DNA from: Hyphomicrobiaceae bacterium UBA4460
GTDB lineage: Bacteria > Pseudomonadota > Alphaproteobacteria > Rhizobiales > Methyloligellaceae
DNA: 20,574 nucleotides
Direction: 5' to 3'
Assembly (NCBI GenBank): GCA_002390155.1
Contig: DGOS01000084.1
Span: forward strand, 3,293 to 23,866
Of this stretch, positions 1 to 9,493 are shown in pieces (within the stretch, counting starts at the first letter, position 1; the number at the start of each line of letters is the position of its first letter). Both the position numbers and the translations under genes were made by a program. The notes under the pieces were generated by a model. The model searched no databases. It had not been told where the DNA came from and saw nothing but the letters and a program-made list of their open reading frames with translations.

Positions 1-156
1 GAGCTTCCGGGCCGCTCCGACATGGGCGCGCTGCGCCTGCGCACTTTCGCCGTGAAGGACCGCAATTGCGCGGACTTCCCGGGCGTCAAGGACGACGGCA
101 AACTCGAAGAGGGCGTCGTGCTCGACATGGACTATTGGGTGGCCCTGCCACGCTAG
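1..156 (+). CDS. C-terminal end of an unidentified protein (5' truncated by window edge)
   Basis: An open frame runs from the first base to a TAG at 154-156 and gives 51 residues. Codon use is strongly GC-ending like the neighbouring genes, so I take it as the real 3' end of a gene whose start lies outside the window. The fragment is of mixed charge and ends in a hydrophobic/aromatic segment (DMDYWVALPR). I see no transmembrane segment and no family motif I can name. The stop codon lies within a CTAG palindrome that also provides the stop of the convergent lipid kinase gene. Coding status is fairly likely; function is unknown. Confidence 0.6.
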   Translation, partial: ELPGRSDMGALRLRTFAVKDRNCADFPGVKDDGKLEEGVVLDMDYWVALPR

Positions 157-1058
157 GCGCTAGCCGTTCCCAACACGACGGACAGGGCTTTCGGGCAAGC
201 TCTGAATTCGAAACGACGACTCTGGATGGGCTCGCCGTCAAGGTTCACGTGGAGCGGTCTGTCCGTCTCAATCGTGAACGATGGCAGTTGCCTATAGAAC
301 AGGTGCTTGTTCTTGGGGCTTGTAGGATCTTTTAGTTCCTCAGTCAGATCACCGAGCCGTTCGGGCCTTTCGCCGCTCACGACAGCAATGTCGAGCAGCC
401 CGTCCGTTAGACAAGCCTTTGGCGCGACGTCGTAGCCGCCACCAGCGAACCGGTTGTTGCCGACCGCCATGACCAGCATCGATCCTTCCTTCACCGCACC
501 GTCGGCGAGGATCAGCCGGCCCTTATAAGGTTGAAGCTGGAATGCCTTGACAAAGCCCATGATGGAATAGGCCGCGCCGCCAAGGGCCTTCTTCATGTCC
601 TGGGGCGTCGTCGCGGTGATCTCGGCCCCAAAGCCTCCGCTGGCGACGTTGATGAAATACTGTCCGTTCATCGAGCCAATGTCGATGCTGGTCGGCTTTC
701 CTGAACAGGCCAACTCAAGAGCGCTTATCAAGTCGCCCGCTGCAATGCCCGCACCCCTTGCAAAGTCATTGGCGGTCCCCAAAGGCAGTATCCCGAGCGA
801 TGCTTTCGGCGCCTTGCCCTTTCGTAGCATCGCGTTGACGACGGCGTTCAGGGTGCCGTCACCGCCGCCCGCTACGATCCGCTGTGCACCATCGGCAATT
901 GCTTGCCGAACGAACCGGCGGAGGTCCTTTCCACGCCACGGAATGTAGACCTCGAAGTCTACCGACTGCCGAACGTGCTTGACCGCCGCCTTGACCTCAG
1001 GCCGTGTGCAGGACTTCTTATGGAGGATGAGGCAGATCGCTGCGCGCTTCTTGGTCAT
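153..1058 (-). CDS. Diacylglycerol/lipid kinase family protein (YegS/DAGK type)
   Basis: This 301-residue protein belongs to the DAGK catalytic-domain family, which transfers phosphate from ATP to a lipid or sphingoid-type substrate at the inner membrane. The nucleotide-binding signature GGGDGT is at about residues 64-69, and the second family motif PLGTANDFAR is at about 92-101. The C-terminal half carries the usual glycine-rich region (FAGGGYDVAP), a DGLLD motif and a late NLDGEP motif. Length is normal for the family. The start at 1056-1058 follows a strong purine-rich ribosome-binding site (AGGAAGG on the minus strand). It is divergent from sodC across 98 bases and convergent with the gene at 1-156, sharing stop bases. 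The exact lipid substrate cannot be read from sequence, so I give no gene symbol. Confidence 0.9.
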   Translation of the reverse strand: MTKKRAAICLILHKKSCTRPEVKAAVKHVRQSVDFEVYIPWRGKDLRRFVRQAIADGAQRIVAGGGDGTLNAVVNAMLRKGKAPKASLGILPLGTANDFARGAGIAAGDLISALELACSGKPTSIDIGSMNGQYFINVASGGFGAEITATTPQDMKKALGGAAYSIMGFVKAFQLQPYKGRLILADGAVKEGSMLVMAVGNNRFAGGGYDVAPKACLTDGLLDIAVVSGERPERLGDLTEELKDPTSPKNKHLFYRQLPSFTIETDRPLHVNLDGEPIQSRRFEFRACPKALSVVLGTASA

Positions 1059-1156
1059 CGACCTTCCTTTCCCGAGGCGATGTGCAGGCTGTCTGTTCCA
1101 ACGGCCGCACGTGTGTCATGTTCTAAGTCTACTGCATCGACGGGAGTTGTTGGACG

Positions 1157-1684
1157 ATGAGAACAAGAGTGTCTCCCATGGAACTGAAAGCAAGGGTTGC
1201 AGCGGCTGCCTTGGCTCTGAGCGCCATCGCCTCGCCTGCGCTTGCCGCCGACACGGCAACGGCTGTCCTGAAGGACCCGGAGGGCAAGGAGGTGGGCGCC
1301 GTGACGCTGCGGGCCGTCCCAACGGGTGTCTTGCTCGATACCAAGCTGAGCGGCTTTCCGCCTGGCGACCACGCATTCCACATCCACGGCACGGGCAAGT
1401 GCGAGCCGCCGAGCTTCAAGTCGGCGGGCGGGCATTTCAATCCGGAAGAAGACGAGCACGGGCTTGAGAATTCCGCGGGGCCCCATGGCGGCGACATGCC
1501 GAATATCCATGTGCCCGAATCGGGCGAGCTTCATATCGAGGTGCTCAACCAGATGGTGAGCCTCGGCGGCCTACTCGGCGGGGAAGGCACCGCCATCGTC
1601 GTCCACCAGAAGGGTGACGACTATAAGTCGAACCCGGCCGGCGACGCCGGGCCCCGCATCGCTTGCGGCGTCATCGCCGAATAG
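1157..1684 (+). CDS. sodC: Periplasmic Cu/Zn superoxide dismutase
   Basis: SodC converts superoxide to oxygen and hydrogen peroxide in the periplasm. The 175-residue product has an N-terminal signal peptide with probable cleavage after ALA at about residue 30. All metal ligands are visible. Copper ligands are H75 and H77 in HAFHIHG, the bridging H93 in GGHFNP, and H150 in VVHQKGDDY. Zinc ligands are H101, H110 and D113 in the EHGLEN and GPHGGDMPN segments. C82 and C170 fit the conserved disulfide. The ATG at 1157 has a GGGAG about ten bases upstream. A second ATG at 1178 would give a shorter signal-peptide n-region and has a poorer site. The gene appears monocistronic, divergent from the lipid kinase and followed by a 380-base gap. 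Confidence 0.95.
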   Translation: MRTRVSPMELKARVAAAALALSAIASPALAADTATAVLKDPEGKEVGAVTLRAVPTGVLLDTKLSGFPPGDHAFHIHGTGKCEPPSFKSAGGHFNPEEDEHGLENSAGPHGGDMPNIHVPESGELHIEVLNQMVSLGGLLGGEGTAIVVHQKGDDYKSNPAGDAGPRIACGVIAE

Positions 1685-1692
1685 CCGGCGAA

Positions 1693-1707
1693 GAGGCCCC
1701 AGGCCTC
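1693..1707 (+). terminator. Possible weak hairpin after sodC
   Basis: A perfect six-base inverted repeat, GAGGCC-CCA-GGCCTC, begins nine bases after the sodC stop. It is followed by an AT-rich stretch (AATTAAACTTTCT) but not by a continuous T run. It could terminate sodC transcription or stabilise the 3' end. The three-base loop and missing T tract make this uncertain. Confidence 0.35.
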
Positions 1708-1784
1708 CCGAATTAAACTTTCTGTCAAATATTTGGGCGCCATGCTGAGCCTCACGATTCGTACTGCGTTGGGGAACTTAAAGC

Positions 1785-1934
1785 ATGGACGGCCCGTACG
1801 AAGGCGACTGGGGCGGAACGGCCTATGTTATCGGCTCGCATGTCTGGGAAACAGTCGATGGCGGCAACACCTGGATCCTGTCCGGATTCACCGACGATAT
1901 GAACGCCGGATTCGAAATCGCGACGCCCGCTTAG
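1785..1934 (+). CDS. Possible small protein, 49 residues, with one Asp-box-like motif
   Basis: An ATG at 1785 opens a 49-codon frame ending at TAG 1932-1934. The product is acidic, glycine-rich and tryptophan-rich, with no signal peptide or membrane segment. Its centre reads ETVDGGNTW, which resembles the Asp-box turn (x-D-x-G-x-T-W) of BNR-type beta-propeller proteins, but only one copy is present. The composition (W, G, D, Y, few R or P) is unlike the arginine/proline-rich products of the other frames here. A GGGGA about ten bases upstream could serve as a ribosome-binding site. It may be a genuine small gene, or a remnant of a longer BNR-like protein. I do not recognise a family and assign no function. 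Confidence 0.4.
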   Translation: MDGPYEGDWGGTAYVIGSHVWETVDGGNTWILSGFTDDMNAGFEIATPA

Positions 1935-2064
1935 CCTTCACCCACGAAGAAGATCCGAAAGAGCGCGCCGGGCCCAGACCAAAGGAAGCAGGTCCGCCCG
2001 ATTGCCCCTGCCCGTTGACTGAGCTATTCAAAGGACTCGACTGGGCAACACGCGCTAATAACCA

Positions 2065-2469
2065 ATGTCAAATAAGCTAGAGGCAGAGCGTCCGCTCTCC
2101 CCGCATCTGCAAATCTATCGGCCGATGCTGACCATGATGATGTCGATCGCGCATCGCATCTCTGGCGCGGCGCTGGCCGTCGGCTTCGCACTTCTGACCT
2201 GGTGGCTAGTCGCGGTCAGCATGGGCCCCGGCGCCTATGATTGCGTTCAGAGCTTCTTCGGGAGCCTGGTCGGCCGCGCGCTTCTCTTTATGTTTACCTG
2301 GGCGCTGATCCACCACATGCTCGGCGGTATCCGCCATCTAATCTGGGATACCGGCGCCGGCCTCGACAAGACCACCATCGAGATTTTCGCTTGGGCGACG
2401 ATTGTCGGCTCCACCGCACTCACGATCCTGGTCTGGGTCCTGGGCTATTGCCGGATGGGAGGGCTCTAG
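2065..2469 (+). CDS. sdhC: Succinate dehydrogenase cytochrome b556 membrane subunit
   Basis: SdhC is the larger membrane anchor of complex II. It helps bind heme b and ubiquinone in the inner membrane. The 134-residue protein shows the family opening RPLSPHLQIYR (residues 9-19). The quinone-site segment SIAHRISG has S27, H30 and R31 matching the E. coli spacing. The heme segment HHMLGGIRHLIWD has H84 as the probable axial ligand. Three membrane helices are evident, roughly 30-52, 68-92 and 105-127. Length is normal. It starts the sdhCDAB operon, and its stop is two bases before sdhD. The ribosome-binding site before the ATG is weak. Confidence 0.95.
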   Translation: MSNKLEAERPLSPHLQIYRPMLTMMMSIAHRISGAALAVGFALLTWWLVAVSMGPGAYDCVQSFFGSLVGRALLFMFTWALIHHMLGGIRHLIWDTGAGLDKTTIEIFAWATIVGSTALTILVWVLGYCRMGGL

Positions 2470-2471
2470 CC

Positions 2472-2846
2472 ATGGCCACACCGCTTAAGCGCGTCCGCGG
2501 CCTCGGCGCCGCCCATCACGGAACGGAGACCTTCTGGCGTCAGCGCCTCACGGCCGTCGCCAACGTGCCGCTCGTGATCTTCCTCATCTGGTTCCTCGTC
2601 GAACATGTCGGCGCGAGCTACGAGAAGATGAAGGAGTGCCTCTCCAATCCGATCGTTGCCGTGCTCATGCTGGCGCTGATCTGGTCCGCGGCGATCCACA
2701 TGCGCATCGGTCTCAGAGAGATCATCGAGGACTATCTGCACAACAAGCTGTGCAAAGTGTCCTCGCTGATCCTCGTGACATTTTTTGCCGCACTGGTCGG
2801 TATCGCCTCCACGCTTGCTATTTTGAAGATCACTCTCGGAAGTTGA
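2472..2846 (+). CDS. sdhD: Succinate dehydrogenase hydrophobic membrane anchor subunit
   Basis: SdhD is the second membrane anchor of complex II, completing the heme b and quinone sites with SdhC. The product is 124 residues from the ATG at 2472. The frame is open further upstream, but that extension overlaps sdhC and is not SdhD-like. The chosen start follows GGGAGGG at the end of sdhC. The N-terminus carries the alphaproteobacterial signature HHGTETFWRQRLTAVAN. The second helix carries HMRIGLREIIEDY, with H76 as probable heme ligand and the D87-Y88 pair seen at the quinone site of relatives. Three membrane helices are present, near residues 31-46, 61-80 and 96-120. It is tightly packed in the operon: two bases after sdhC and six before sdhA. 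Confidence 0.94.
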   Translation: MATPLKRVRGLGAAHHGTETFWRQRLTAVANVPLVIFLIWFLVEHVGASYEKMKECLSNPIVAVLMLALIWSAAIHMRIGLREIIEDYLHNKLCKVSSLILVTFFAALVGIASTLAILKITLGS

Positions 2847-2852
2847 CGCGTA

Positions 2853-4697
2853 ATGCCTGAAGACGCCACGTCACAAGATACGCCGCACAACGCCGTCGCC
2901 GTGAACGGCCGCGCCTACGAGATCATCGACCACGCCTATGACGTCATCGTCGTCGGCGCCGGCGGCTCGGGCCTTCGCGCCGTTGTGGGCGCGAGCGAGG
3001 CGGGCCTGCGCACCGCCTGCATCAGCAAAGTGTTTCCCACGCGCTCCCACACCGTAGCGGCGCAAGGCGGCATCGCTGCGGCCCTCGGCAATATGGGGCC
3101 GGACGATTGGCGTTGGCACATGTACGACACCGTGAAGGGGTCGGACTGGCTCGGCGATCAGGACTCTATCGAATATCTCTGCCGCAACGCGCCGCAAGCG
3201 GTTTACGAACTCGAGCACTGGGGCGTGCCCTTTTCGCGCACCGAGGACGGCAAAATCCTGCAGCGCGCGTTCGGCGGCATGACCATGGATTACGGCAAGG
3301 GCCCGGTGAAGCGCACCTGCGCCGCCGCCGACCGCACCGGCCACGCCATGCTGCACACCATGTACGGCCAAGCGCTGCGCCAGTCGGCCGAGTTCTTCAT
3401 CGAGTATTTCGCCATCGACCTGATCATGGACGACGAGGGCCGCTGCCGGGGCGTCATCGCCATCGACATGTCCGACGGCTCGCTCCACCGCTTCCGCGGG
3501 CATCAGACGATTCTCGCCACGGGCGGTTATGGCCGCGCTTATTTCTCCTGCACGTCGGCGCATATCTGCACCGGCGACGGCAACGCCATGGTGCTGCGCG
3601 CAGGGCTCCCGCTGCAGGACATGGAGTTCGTGCAGTTCCATCCCACCGGCGTTTACGGCGCCGGCGTGCTCATCACCGAAGGTGCGCGCGGCGAGGGCGG
3701 TTTCTTGCGCAACTCCGAAGGCGAGAAGTTCATGGAGCGCTACGCACCGTCCGCCAAGGACCTTGCGTCGCGCGACGTGGTCTCCCGCGCCATCACCATC
3801 GAGATCCGCGAAGGCCGCGGCCATGGTCCTGAAAAGGACTACATGCATCTCCATCTCGATCATCTCGACGAGGAGATGCTGGCCGAACGGCTTCCGGGCA
3901 TCACCGACATCGCCCGCATTTTTGGCGGCGTCGATGTGCGCAACGAACCGATCCCGATCATTCCGACCTGCCACTACAATATGGGCGGCATTCCTACCAA
4001 TATGCATGGCGAAGTGATCGCCCCGCGCGGCGACGACAAAGACGCTGTCGTGCCCGGCCTCATGGCGCTTGGCGAAGCGGCTTGCGTGTCGGTACATGGC
4101 GCCAACCGTTTGGGCTCGAACTCGCTGATCGATCTCGTGGTGTTCGGACGCGCCGCAGCGCTGCGTTGCGCCGAGATCGTGGGCAAAGACACCGCAATTC
4201 CCGAACTGCCGAAAGGCGCGGGCGACGAGGCCATCGCACGCCTCGATCGCTTCCGCTATGCCGACGGCGGCACGCCGACCGCCGAGCTTCGCTTGGCGAT
4301 GCAAAAGACGATGCAGCGCGATTGTTCGGTGTTCCGCACCAAGGAAGTGCTCGCCGAGGGCGTTGAGAACATCAAGAAGGTGTGGGACGACGCCGAGGAC
4401 ATCGCCGTTACCGACCGCTCGCTGATCTGGAACACGGACCTCATCGAGACGCTGGAGTTCGACAATCTCATCAGCCAAGCCGCCGTCACCGTGCAGGGCG
4501 CGCTGGCCCGCGAAGAATCTCGCGGCGCGCATGCCCGCGAGGACTTTCCGAAGCGTGACGACAAGGACTGGATGAAGCATACATTGTCTTACGCGAACTA
4601 CGGCACGCACACGGTCACGCTCGACTTCCGGCCGGTGCACACCTACACGCTGTCGAACGAGGTCAGCTACATCGAGCCCAAAGAGCGGGTGTATTAG
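2853..4697 (+). CDS. sdhA: Succinate dehydrogenase flavoprotein subunit
   Basis: SdhA oxidises succinate to fumarate with covalently bound FAD on the cytoplasmic side of complex II. It has 614 residues, slightly longer than E. coli because of a polar N-terminal leader of about 27 residues. The dinucleotide-binding motif GAGGSG is at 35-40. [10 protein letters not shown] contains H66, the expected FAD-linkage histidine. The substrate/catalytic segments [21 protein letters not shown] and [11 protein letters not shown] are intact. The C-terminus [22 protein letters not shown] is typical of the family. sdhB follows after two bases, so translation of the two is probably coupled. Confidence 0.98.
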   Translation: MPEDATSQDTPHNAVAVNGRAYEIIDHAYDVIVVGAGGSGLRAVVGASEAGLRTACISKVFPTRSHTVAAQGGIAAALGNMGPDDWRWHMYDTVKGSDWLGDQDSIEYLCRNAPQAVYELEHWGVPFSRTEDGKILQRAFGGMTMDYGKGPVKRTCAAADRTGHAMLHTMYGQALRQSAEFFIEYFAIDLIMDDEGRCRGVIAIDMSDGSLHRFRGHQTILATGGYGRAYFSCTSAHICTGDGNAMVLRAGLPLQDMEFVQFHPTGVYGAGVLITEGARGEGGFLRNSEGEKFMERYAPSAKDLASRDVVSRAITIEIREGRGHGPEKDYMHLHLDHLDEEMLAERLPGITDIARIFGGVDVRNEPIPIIPTCHYNMGGIPTNMHGEVIAPRGDDKDAVVPGLMALGEAACVSVHGANRLGSNSLIDLVVFGRAAALRCAEIVGKDTAIPELPKGAGDEAIARLDRFRYADGGTPTAELRLAMQKTMQRDCSVFRTKEVLAEGVENIKKVWDDAEDIAVTDRSLIWNTDLIETLEFDNLISQAAVTVQGALAREESRGAHAREDFPKRDDKDWMKHTLSYANYGTHTVTLDFRPVHTYTLSNEVSYIEPKERVY

Positions 4698-4699
4698 AC

Positions 4700-5488
4700 A
4701 TGGTCCAGTTCACACTTCCCAAGAACTCGAAAATCAAAAAGGGCAAGGAGTGGAATCCGCCGCCCGCGGGCGATGCGAAGGACCGCTGGCGCGAATACCG
4801 CGTCTACCGCTACGACCCGGAGACCGGTGAGAACCCGCGCGTCGATACCTATTGGGTCGACATGAACGAGTGCGGGCCGATGATTCTCGACGCACTTCTG
4901 TGGATCAAGAACACCGTCGATCCGACGCTCACCTTCCGCCGCTCTTGCCGCGAAGGCGTGTGCGGGTCCTGCTCCATGAACGTCGCCGGTACCAACACGC
5001 TCGCCTGCACCATGCACGCCGACGACGCCAAGGGCGCCGCGATCGCCATCTATCCTTTGCCGCATATGCCGGTGGTCAAGGACCTCGTGCCGGACATGAC
5101 GCAGTTTTACGCGCAGCACCGCGCCATCGAACCGTGGCTTCAGACCGACAGCCCGACGCCGCAAAAGGAATGGCGCCAGAGTCACGACGACCGCGAAAAG
5201 CTCGACGGGCTTTACGAGTGCATCTTATGCGCCTGCTGCTCGACCGCCTGCCCGTCCTATTGGTGGAACAGCGACCGCTATCTCGGCCCGGCCGTCCTGT
5301 TACAGGCCAATCGTTGGGTGGAGGACAGCCGCGACGAGCGCACCGGTGAGCGGCTCGACGATCTCGAGGATCCGTTCCGGCTCTATCGCTGCCACACCAT
5401 TTTGAATTGCACCAAGGCCTGCCCCAAGGGGCTCAACCCGGCCGCGGCCATCGCCAACATCAAGCGCAAGATGGTGGAGCGGACTTAA
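4700..5488 (+). CDS. sdhB: Succinate dehydrogenase iron-sulfur subunit
   Basis: SdhB carries electrons from the flavin to the membrane quinone site. The 262-residue protein contains all three clusters. The [2Fe-2S] ligands are C83, C88, C91 and C103 ([10 protein letters not shown] ... LAC). The [4Fe-4S] ligands are C174, C177, C180 and C241. The [3Fe-4S] ligands are C184, C231 and C237, in the [12 protein letters not shown] and [14 protein letters not shown] segments. Length is normal for alphaproteobacteria. It ends the sdhCDAB operon. Its stop is only five bases from the stop of the convergent lipoprotein gene. Confidence 0.98.
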   Translation: MVQFTLPKNSKIKKGKEWNPPPAGDAKDRWREYRVYRYDPETGENPRVDTYWVDMNECGPMILDALLWIKNTVDPTLTFRRSCREGVCGSCSMNVAGTNTLACTMHADDAKGAAIAIYPLPHMPVVKDLVPDMTQFYAQHRAIEPWLQTDSPTPQKEWRQSHDDREKLDGLYECILCACCSTACPSYWWNSDRYLGPAVLLQANRWVEDSRDERTGERLDDLEDPFRLYRCHTILNCTKACPKGLNPAAAIANIKRKMVERT

Positions 5489-5489
5489 A

Positions 5490-5503
5490 CCCGCTAGCGC
5501 GGG
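5490..5503 (-). terminator. Possible hairpin across the sdhB/lipoprotein gene junction
   Basis: CCCGC-TAGC-GCGGG forms a five-base stem with a four-base loop. It lies immediately after the sdhB stop and across the stop codon of the minus-strand gene. On the minus strand it is followed by TTTAAGT, a short T-rich stretch, so it might act as a weak terminator in that direction. On the plus strand no T run follows. Confidence 0.3.
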
Positions 5504-5949
5504 CAGCGCGGTAGCGAGAACGTGCAGCTCGGCACCGGCGTATTACGCAGCTCTTTGGCCTTCTCCGGATCGCGCTCGCTTTGCCATTGATAGGGGCTGC
5601 GCACGTTCATATGCGCATAGCTCACCCGCGCCAGCTTGCCCCGATCCATGGTGAGGCTCGCCGTACACTCAGCGTTCTTGATGTCCGCGCCCGGCACGGG
5701 ACCGGGGCCGCTATAGTGATAGATCAGCGTCTCGGCGTTCGTTCCGGCCGGTATGCGCGAGCGGGGCTGGCCGGCGCAGCGCAGCACGTCCGCCTTGCTC
5801 ATGCCGATATAGGGCTTGCCGTGATCGACGCGGTTGAGCTCCCTGATGGCGTCCTCCGGGCCCGACCCGCCACCGCCGCAAGCGGTCAGCAGGGCGGCCG
5901 CACCAAGGGCGCCCAGAACCGCAGCTTTGGCTCGGGAAAGTTCCCTCAT
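5494..5949 (-). CDS. Predicted lipoprotein, possibly SmpA/OmlA-like fold
   Basis: I start this gene at the ATG on 5947-5949 because an AAAGGA lies four bases upstream and the first residues form a clean lipoprotein signal. A basic n-region and a hydrophobic core end in LLTAC, with C24 as the probable lipidated residue, then a glycine-rich linker. A longer frame from 5991 would put fourteen extra residues ahead of the signal and lacks such a site. The mature part of the 151-residue product contains IGMSKADVLRCAGQP. This resembles the GM-x(4)-V-x(3)-G-P element of SmpA/OmlA (BamE-like) domains. The remainder is not distinctive. Function is unknown; an envelope location is well supported. It converges on sdhB and is divergent from the cupin gene. 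Confidence 0.75.
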   Translation of the reverse strand: MRELSRAKAAVLGALGAAALLTACGGGGSGPEDAIRELNRVDHGKPYIGMSKADVLRCAGQPRSRIPAGTNAETLIYHYSGPGPVPGADIKNAECTASLTMDRGKLARVSYAHMNVRSPYQWQSERDPEKAKELRNTPVPSCTFSLPRCPR

Positions 5950-6129
5950 CAGGTCCTTTCCCCCTGTCCACGCACATCCATCCCTTTTCATAAGCTGGAA
6001 AAGGCCCTAGCGCCAGATTGCGAGGGCTTTGGGGCACCTCGCCCTATCCAGCCTCAGCGGCGGCGAGGCCCCTTCACATCTAGCGAAATTCACTGTTCCG
6101 CGCGGAGCCCGGCACGTAGGCTTGCACCC

Positions 6130-6612
6130 ATGACCGCAAAACGCATTGTTGCCGCCCTCCTTGTCATAATGCTGGCAAGTCTTGGTGGCGCCCCCGAGAT
6201 CTTCGCGCGCGAGGACGTCCCCCCGCCCAAGGTCGAGGCGCAGCACCTTCTGACCAAGCCGCTCGAAGGCGAGCCGGGCAAGCAGATCGACATCCAGGTC
6301 TACACCTTTCCTCCGGGGAGCGCGGTGCCGTGGCATACCCACCCCGGCGCGCACGAGATCGAGTATGGGCTCCAGGGCACGCTGATGATCGAGGAGGAGG
6401 GCAAACCGCCCTACCCGCTGGAGGCCGGCAAGACCAACTATCTGGCTCCGGACGTGGTGCATCGCGGCTGGAATGCGAGCAAGACCGAGCCGGCCAAGAT
6501 CTACGTGGTCCGTATCAAGCCGAAGGATGCGCCGCTGACCGATCTGGTTTGGCCGAAATCAAAGGCCGCAGAACCCGACGTGCCCAAGGCAGGCGCCTAT
6601 CCGGAGCCTTGA
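6130..6612 (+). CDS. Exported single-domain cupin protein
   Basis: The product is 160 residues from the ATG at 6130. The frame is open much further upstream (from 5581), but that part runs antisense through the lipoprotein gene. Residues 1-26 form a signal peptide, with probable cleavage after IFA, so the protein should be periplasmic. Cupin motif 1 is complete: G63-x5-H69-x-H71-x4-E76-x6-G83. Motif 2 is nearly complete: G100, P107, H111 and N115. H69, H71, E76 and H111 are the expected metal ligands. The family includes enzymes and sugar- or metal-binding proteins, so the substrate cannot be named. The tail is proline-rich. It is flanked by two minus-strand genes and is probably transcribed alone. 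No strong ribosome-binding site is visible. Confidence 0.8.
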   Translation: MTAKRIVAALLVIMLASLGGAPEIFAREDVPPPKVEAQHLLTKPLEGEPGKQIDIQVYTFPPGSAVPWHTHPGAHEIEYGLQGTLMIEEEGKPPYPLEAGKTNYLAPDVVHRGWNASKTEPAKIYVVRIKPKDAPLTDLVWPKSKAAEPDVPKAGAYPEP

Positions 6613-6616
6613 GCCG

Positions 6617-8254
<1,638 letters not shown>

Positions 8255-8275
8255 GAGCGCCTTCCGGAGACTTCC

Positions 8276-9436
8276 ATGAACATTCACGAGTACCAGGCCA
8301 AAGACCTGCTCAAGGCCTACGGCGCCCCTGTGGCCAAAGGTGTCGTTGCCAAAAGCGCCGACGAAGCGGCCGAGCTCGCCAAGGAGCTGAACGGGGAGAT
8401 CTACGTCGTGAAGGCGCAGATCCACGCCGGTGGACGCGGCAAGGGTGGCGGCATCAAGATCGTCAAGACGATCGAGGAGCTGCACGCGGAGTCCGACCGC
8501 TTGCTCGGCAAGCCGCTGATCACCCCGCAGACGGGCCCGAAGGGGCGCGTCGTGCGCAGCGTCTACCTGGTCGAAGACACGACCATCGCCCGCGAACTTT
8601 ATCTGTCGCTTCTGGTGGACCGGAGCACGGGGCGCATTGCGTTTGTCGCTTCGACTGAAGGCGGCGTGAACATCGAAGAAGTCGCGGCGAAGACGCCGGA
8701 GTTGATTACGACCATCGACGTCGATCCGGCCTCCGGCTTGAGCGGCTTCCACGGCCGCGTCATCGCCGACGCGCTGAAGCTCAAGGGCGACCTGGCCAAA
8801 CAGTGCGGCAAGCTCATCAAGACGCTCTACACGCTGTTCGTTGAGAAGGATGCGAGCCTCATCGAGATTAATCCGCTGGTCGTGACCAAGAAAGACACTC
8901 TTGTCTGCCTCGACGCCAAGATCGGCTTTGAGGACAACGCGCTCTTCCGTCATCCCGACATCGAGGCGCTTCGCGACATCCACGAGGAAGACCCGGCGGA
9001 AGTCGAGGCCTCCAAACACGACCTCTCTTACGTCAAGCTCGACGGCAATATCGGCTGCATGGTCAATGGCGCAGGACTGGCGATGGCCACCATGGACATC
9101 ATCAAGTTCTATGGCGGCGATCCGGCGAACTTTTTGGATGTCGGCGGCGGCGCGACCAAGGAGAAGGTCACGTCAGCCTTCAAGCTCATTCTGTCCGACC
9201 CGAATGTGAAGGCCGTGCTGGTGAACATCTTCGGCGGCATCATGCGCTGCGATACGATTGCCGAAGGCGTTATCGCCGCGGCGAAAGAGACGAATATCGC
9301 CGTGCCGCTGATTGTGCGACTCGAAGGCACAAACGTGGAGCGTGGCAAGGAGCTTCTGTCGGAATCGGGCCTCGCAATCATTCCCGCTGACGACCTCGAC
9401 GACGCGGCCAAGAAGGCCGTCGCCTCTATCGCCTGA
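8276..9436 (+). CDS. sucC: Succinyl-CoA synthetase (ADP/GDP-forming) beta subunit
   Basis: SucC pairs with SucD to convert succinyl-CoA to succinate with substrate-level phosphorylation. The 386-residue product begins [12 protein letters not shown], the classic SucC opening. It has an N-terminal ATP-grasp domain with [11 protein letters not shown] at about 46-56, and the magnesium-site elements EINPL and CLDAKI. The C-terminal half carries [15 protein letters not shown] and [10 protein letters not shown]. Length matches E. coli SucC closely. A GGAG lies nine bases before the ATG. sucD follows after 57 bases. Confidence 0.98.
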   Translation: MNIHEYQAKDLLKAYGAPVAKGVVAKSADEAAELAKELNGEIYVVKAQIHAGGRGKGGGIKIVKTIEELHAESDRLLGKPLITPQTGPKGRVVRSVYLVEDTTIARELYLSLLVDRSTGRIAFVASTEGGVNIEEVAAKTPELITTIDVDPASGLSGFHGRVIADALKLKGDLAKQCGKLIKTLYTLFVEKDASLIEINPLVVTKKDTLVCLDAKIGFEDNALFRHPDIEALRDIHEEDPAEVEASKHDLSYVKLDGNIGCMVNGAGLAMATMDIIKFYGGDPANFLDVGGGATKEKVTSAFKLILSDPNVKAVLVNIFGGIMRCDTIAEGVIAAAKETNIAVPLIVRLEGTNVERGKELLSESGLAIIPADDLDDAAKKAVASIA

Positions 9437-9493
9437 GTTTCGACTTTCCGTATTTGTCACGAATCCTTCCACGAATGGGCTTAAGCTTTCATC

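Larger units (their letters stand above)
1685..2064. other. 380-base gap between sodC and sdhC
   Basis: This stretch holds the weak hairpin after sodC, the possible 49-codon ORF, and about 130 bases directly before sdhC. The sdh operon promoter should lie here. A TTGACT at 2015-2020 looks like a -35 hexamer, but I could not pair it with a good -10 at normal spacing. A longer overlapping frame (1733-2080) is arginine-rich and runs into sdhC, and I consider it non-coding. Confidence 0.5.

Noticed and set aside
2015..2020. TTGACT as a -35 element for the sdh operon
   Set aside because: No acceptable -10 hexamer lies 16-18 bases downstream, so a promoter call is not supported.
1733..2080. A 115-codon plus-strand frame between sodC and sdhC
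   Set aside because: The product is arginine/proline-rich and low in complexity, overlaps the sdhC start, and conflicts with the better 49-codon ORF in another frame.
2871..4640. A 589-codon open frame on the minus strand opposite sdhA
   Set aside because: It mirrors sdhA almost end to end. Its translation is rich in H, R, A and V with no recognisable domain, as expected for the antisense of a GC-rich, codon-biased gene.
5581..6129. N-terminal extension of the cupin frame
   Set aside because: It runs antisense to the lipoprotein gene and would bury the clean signal peptide that begins at 6130.
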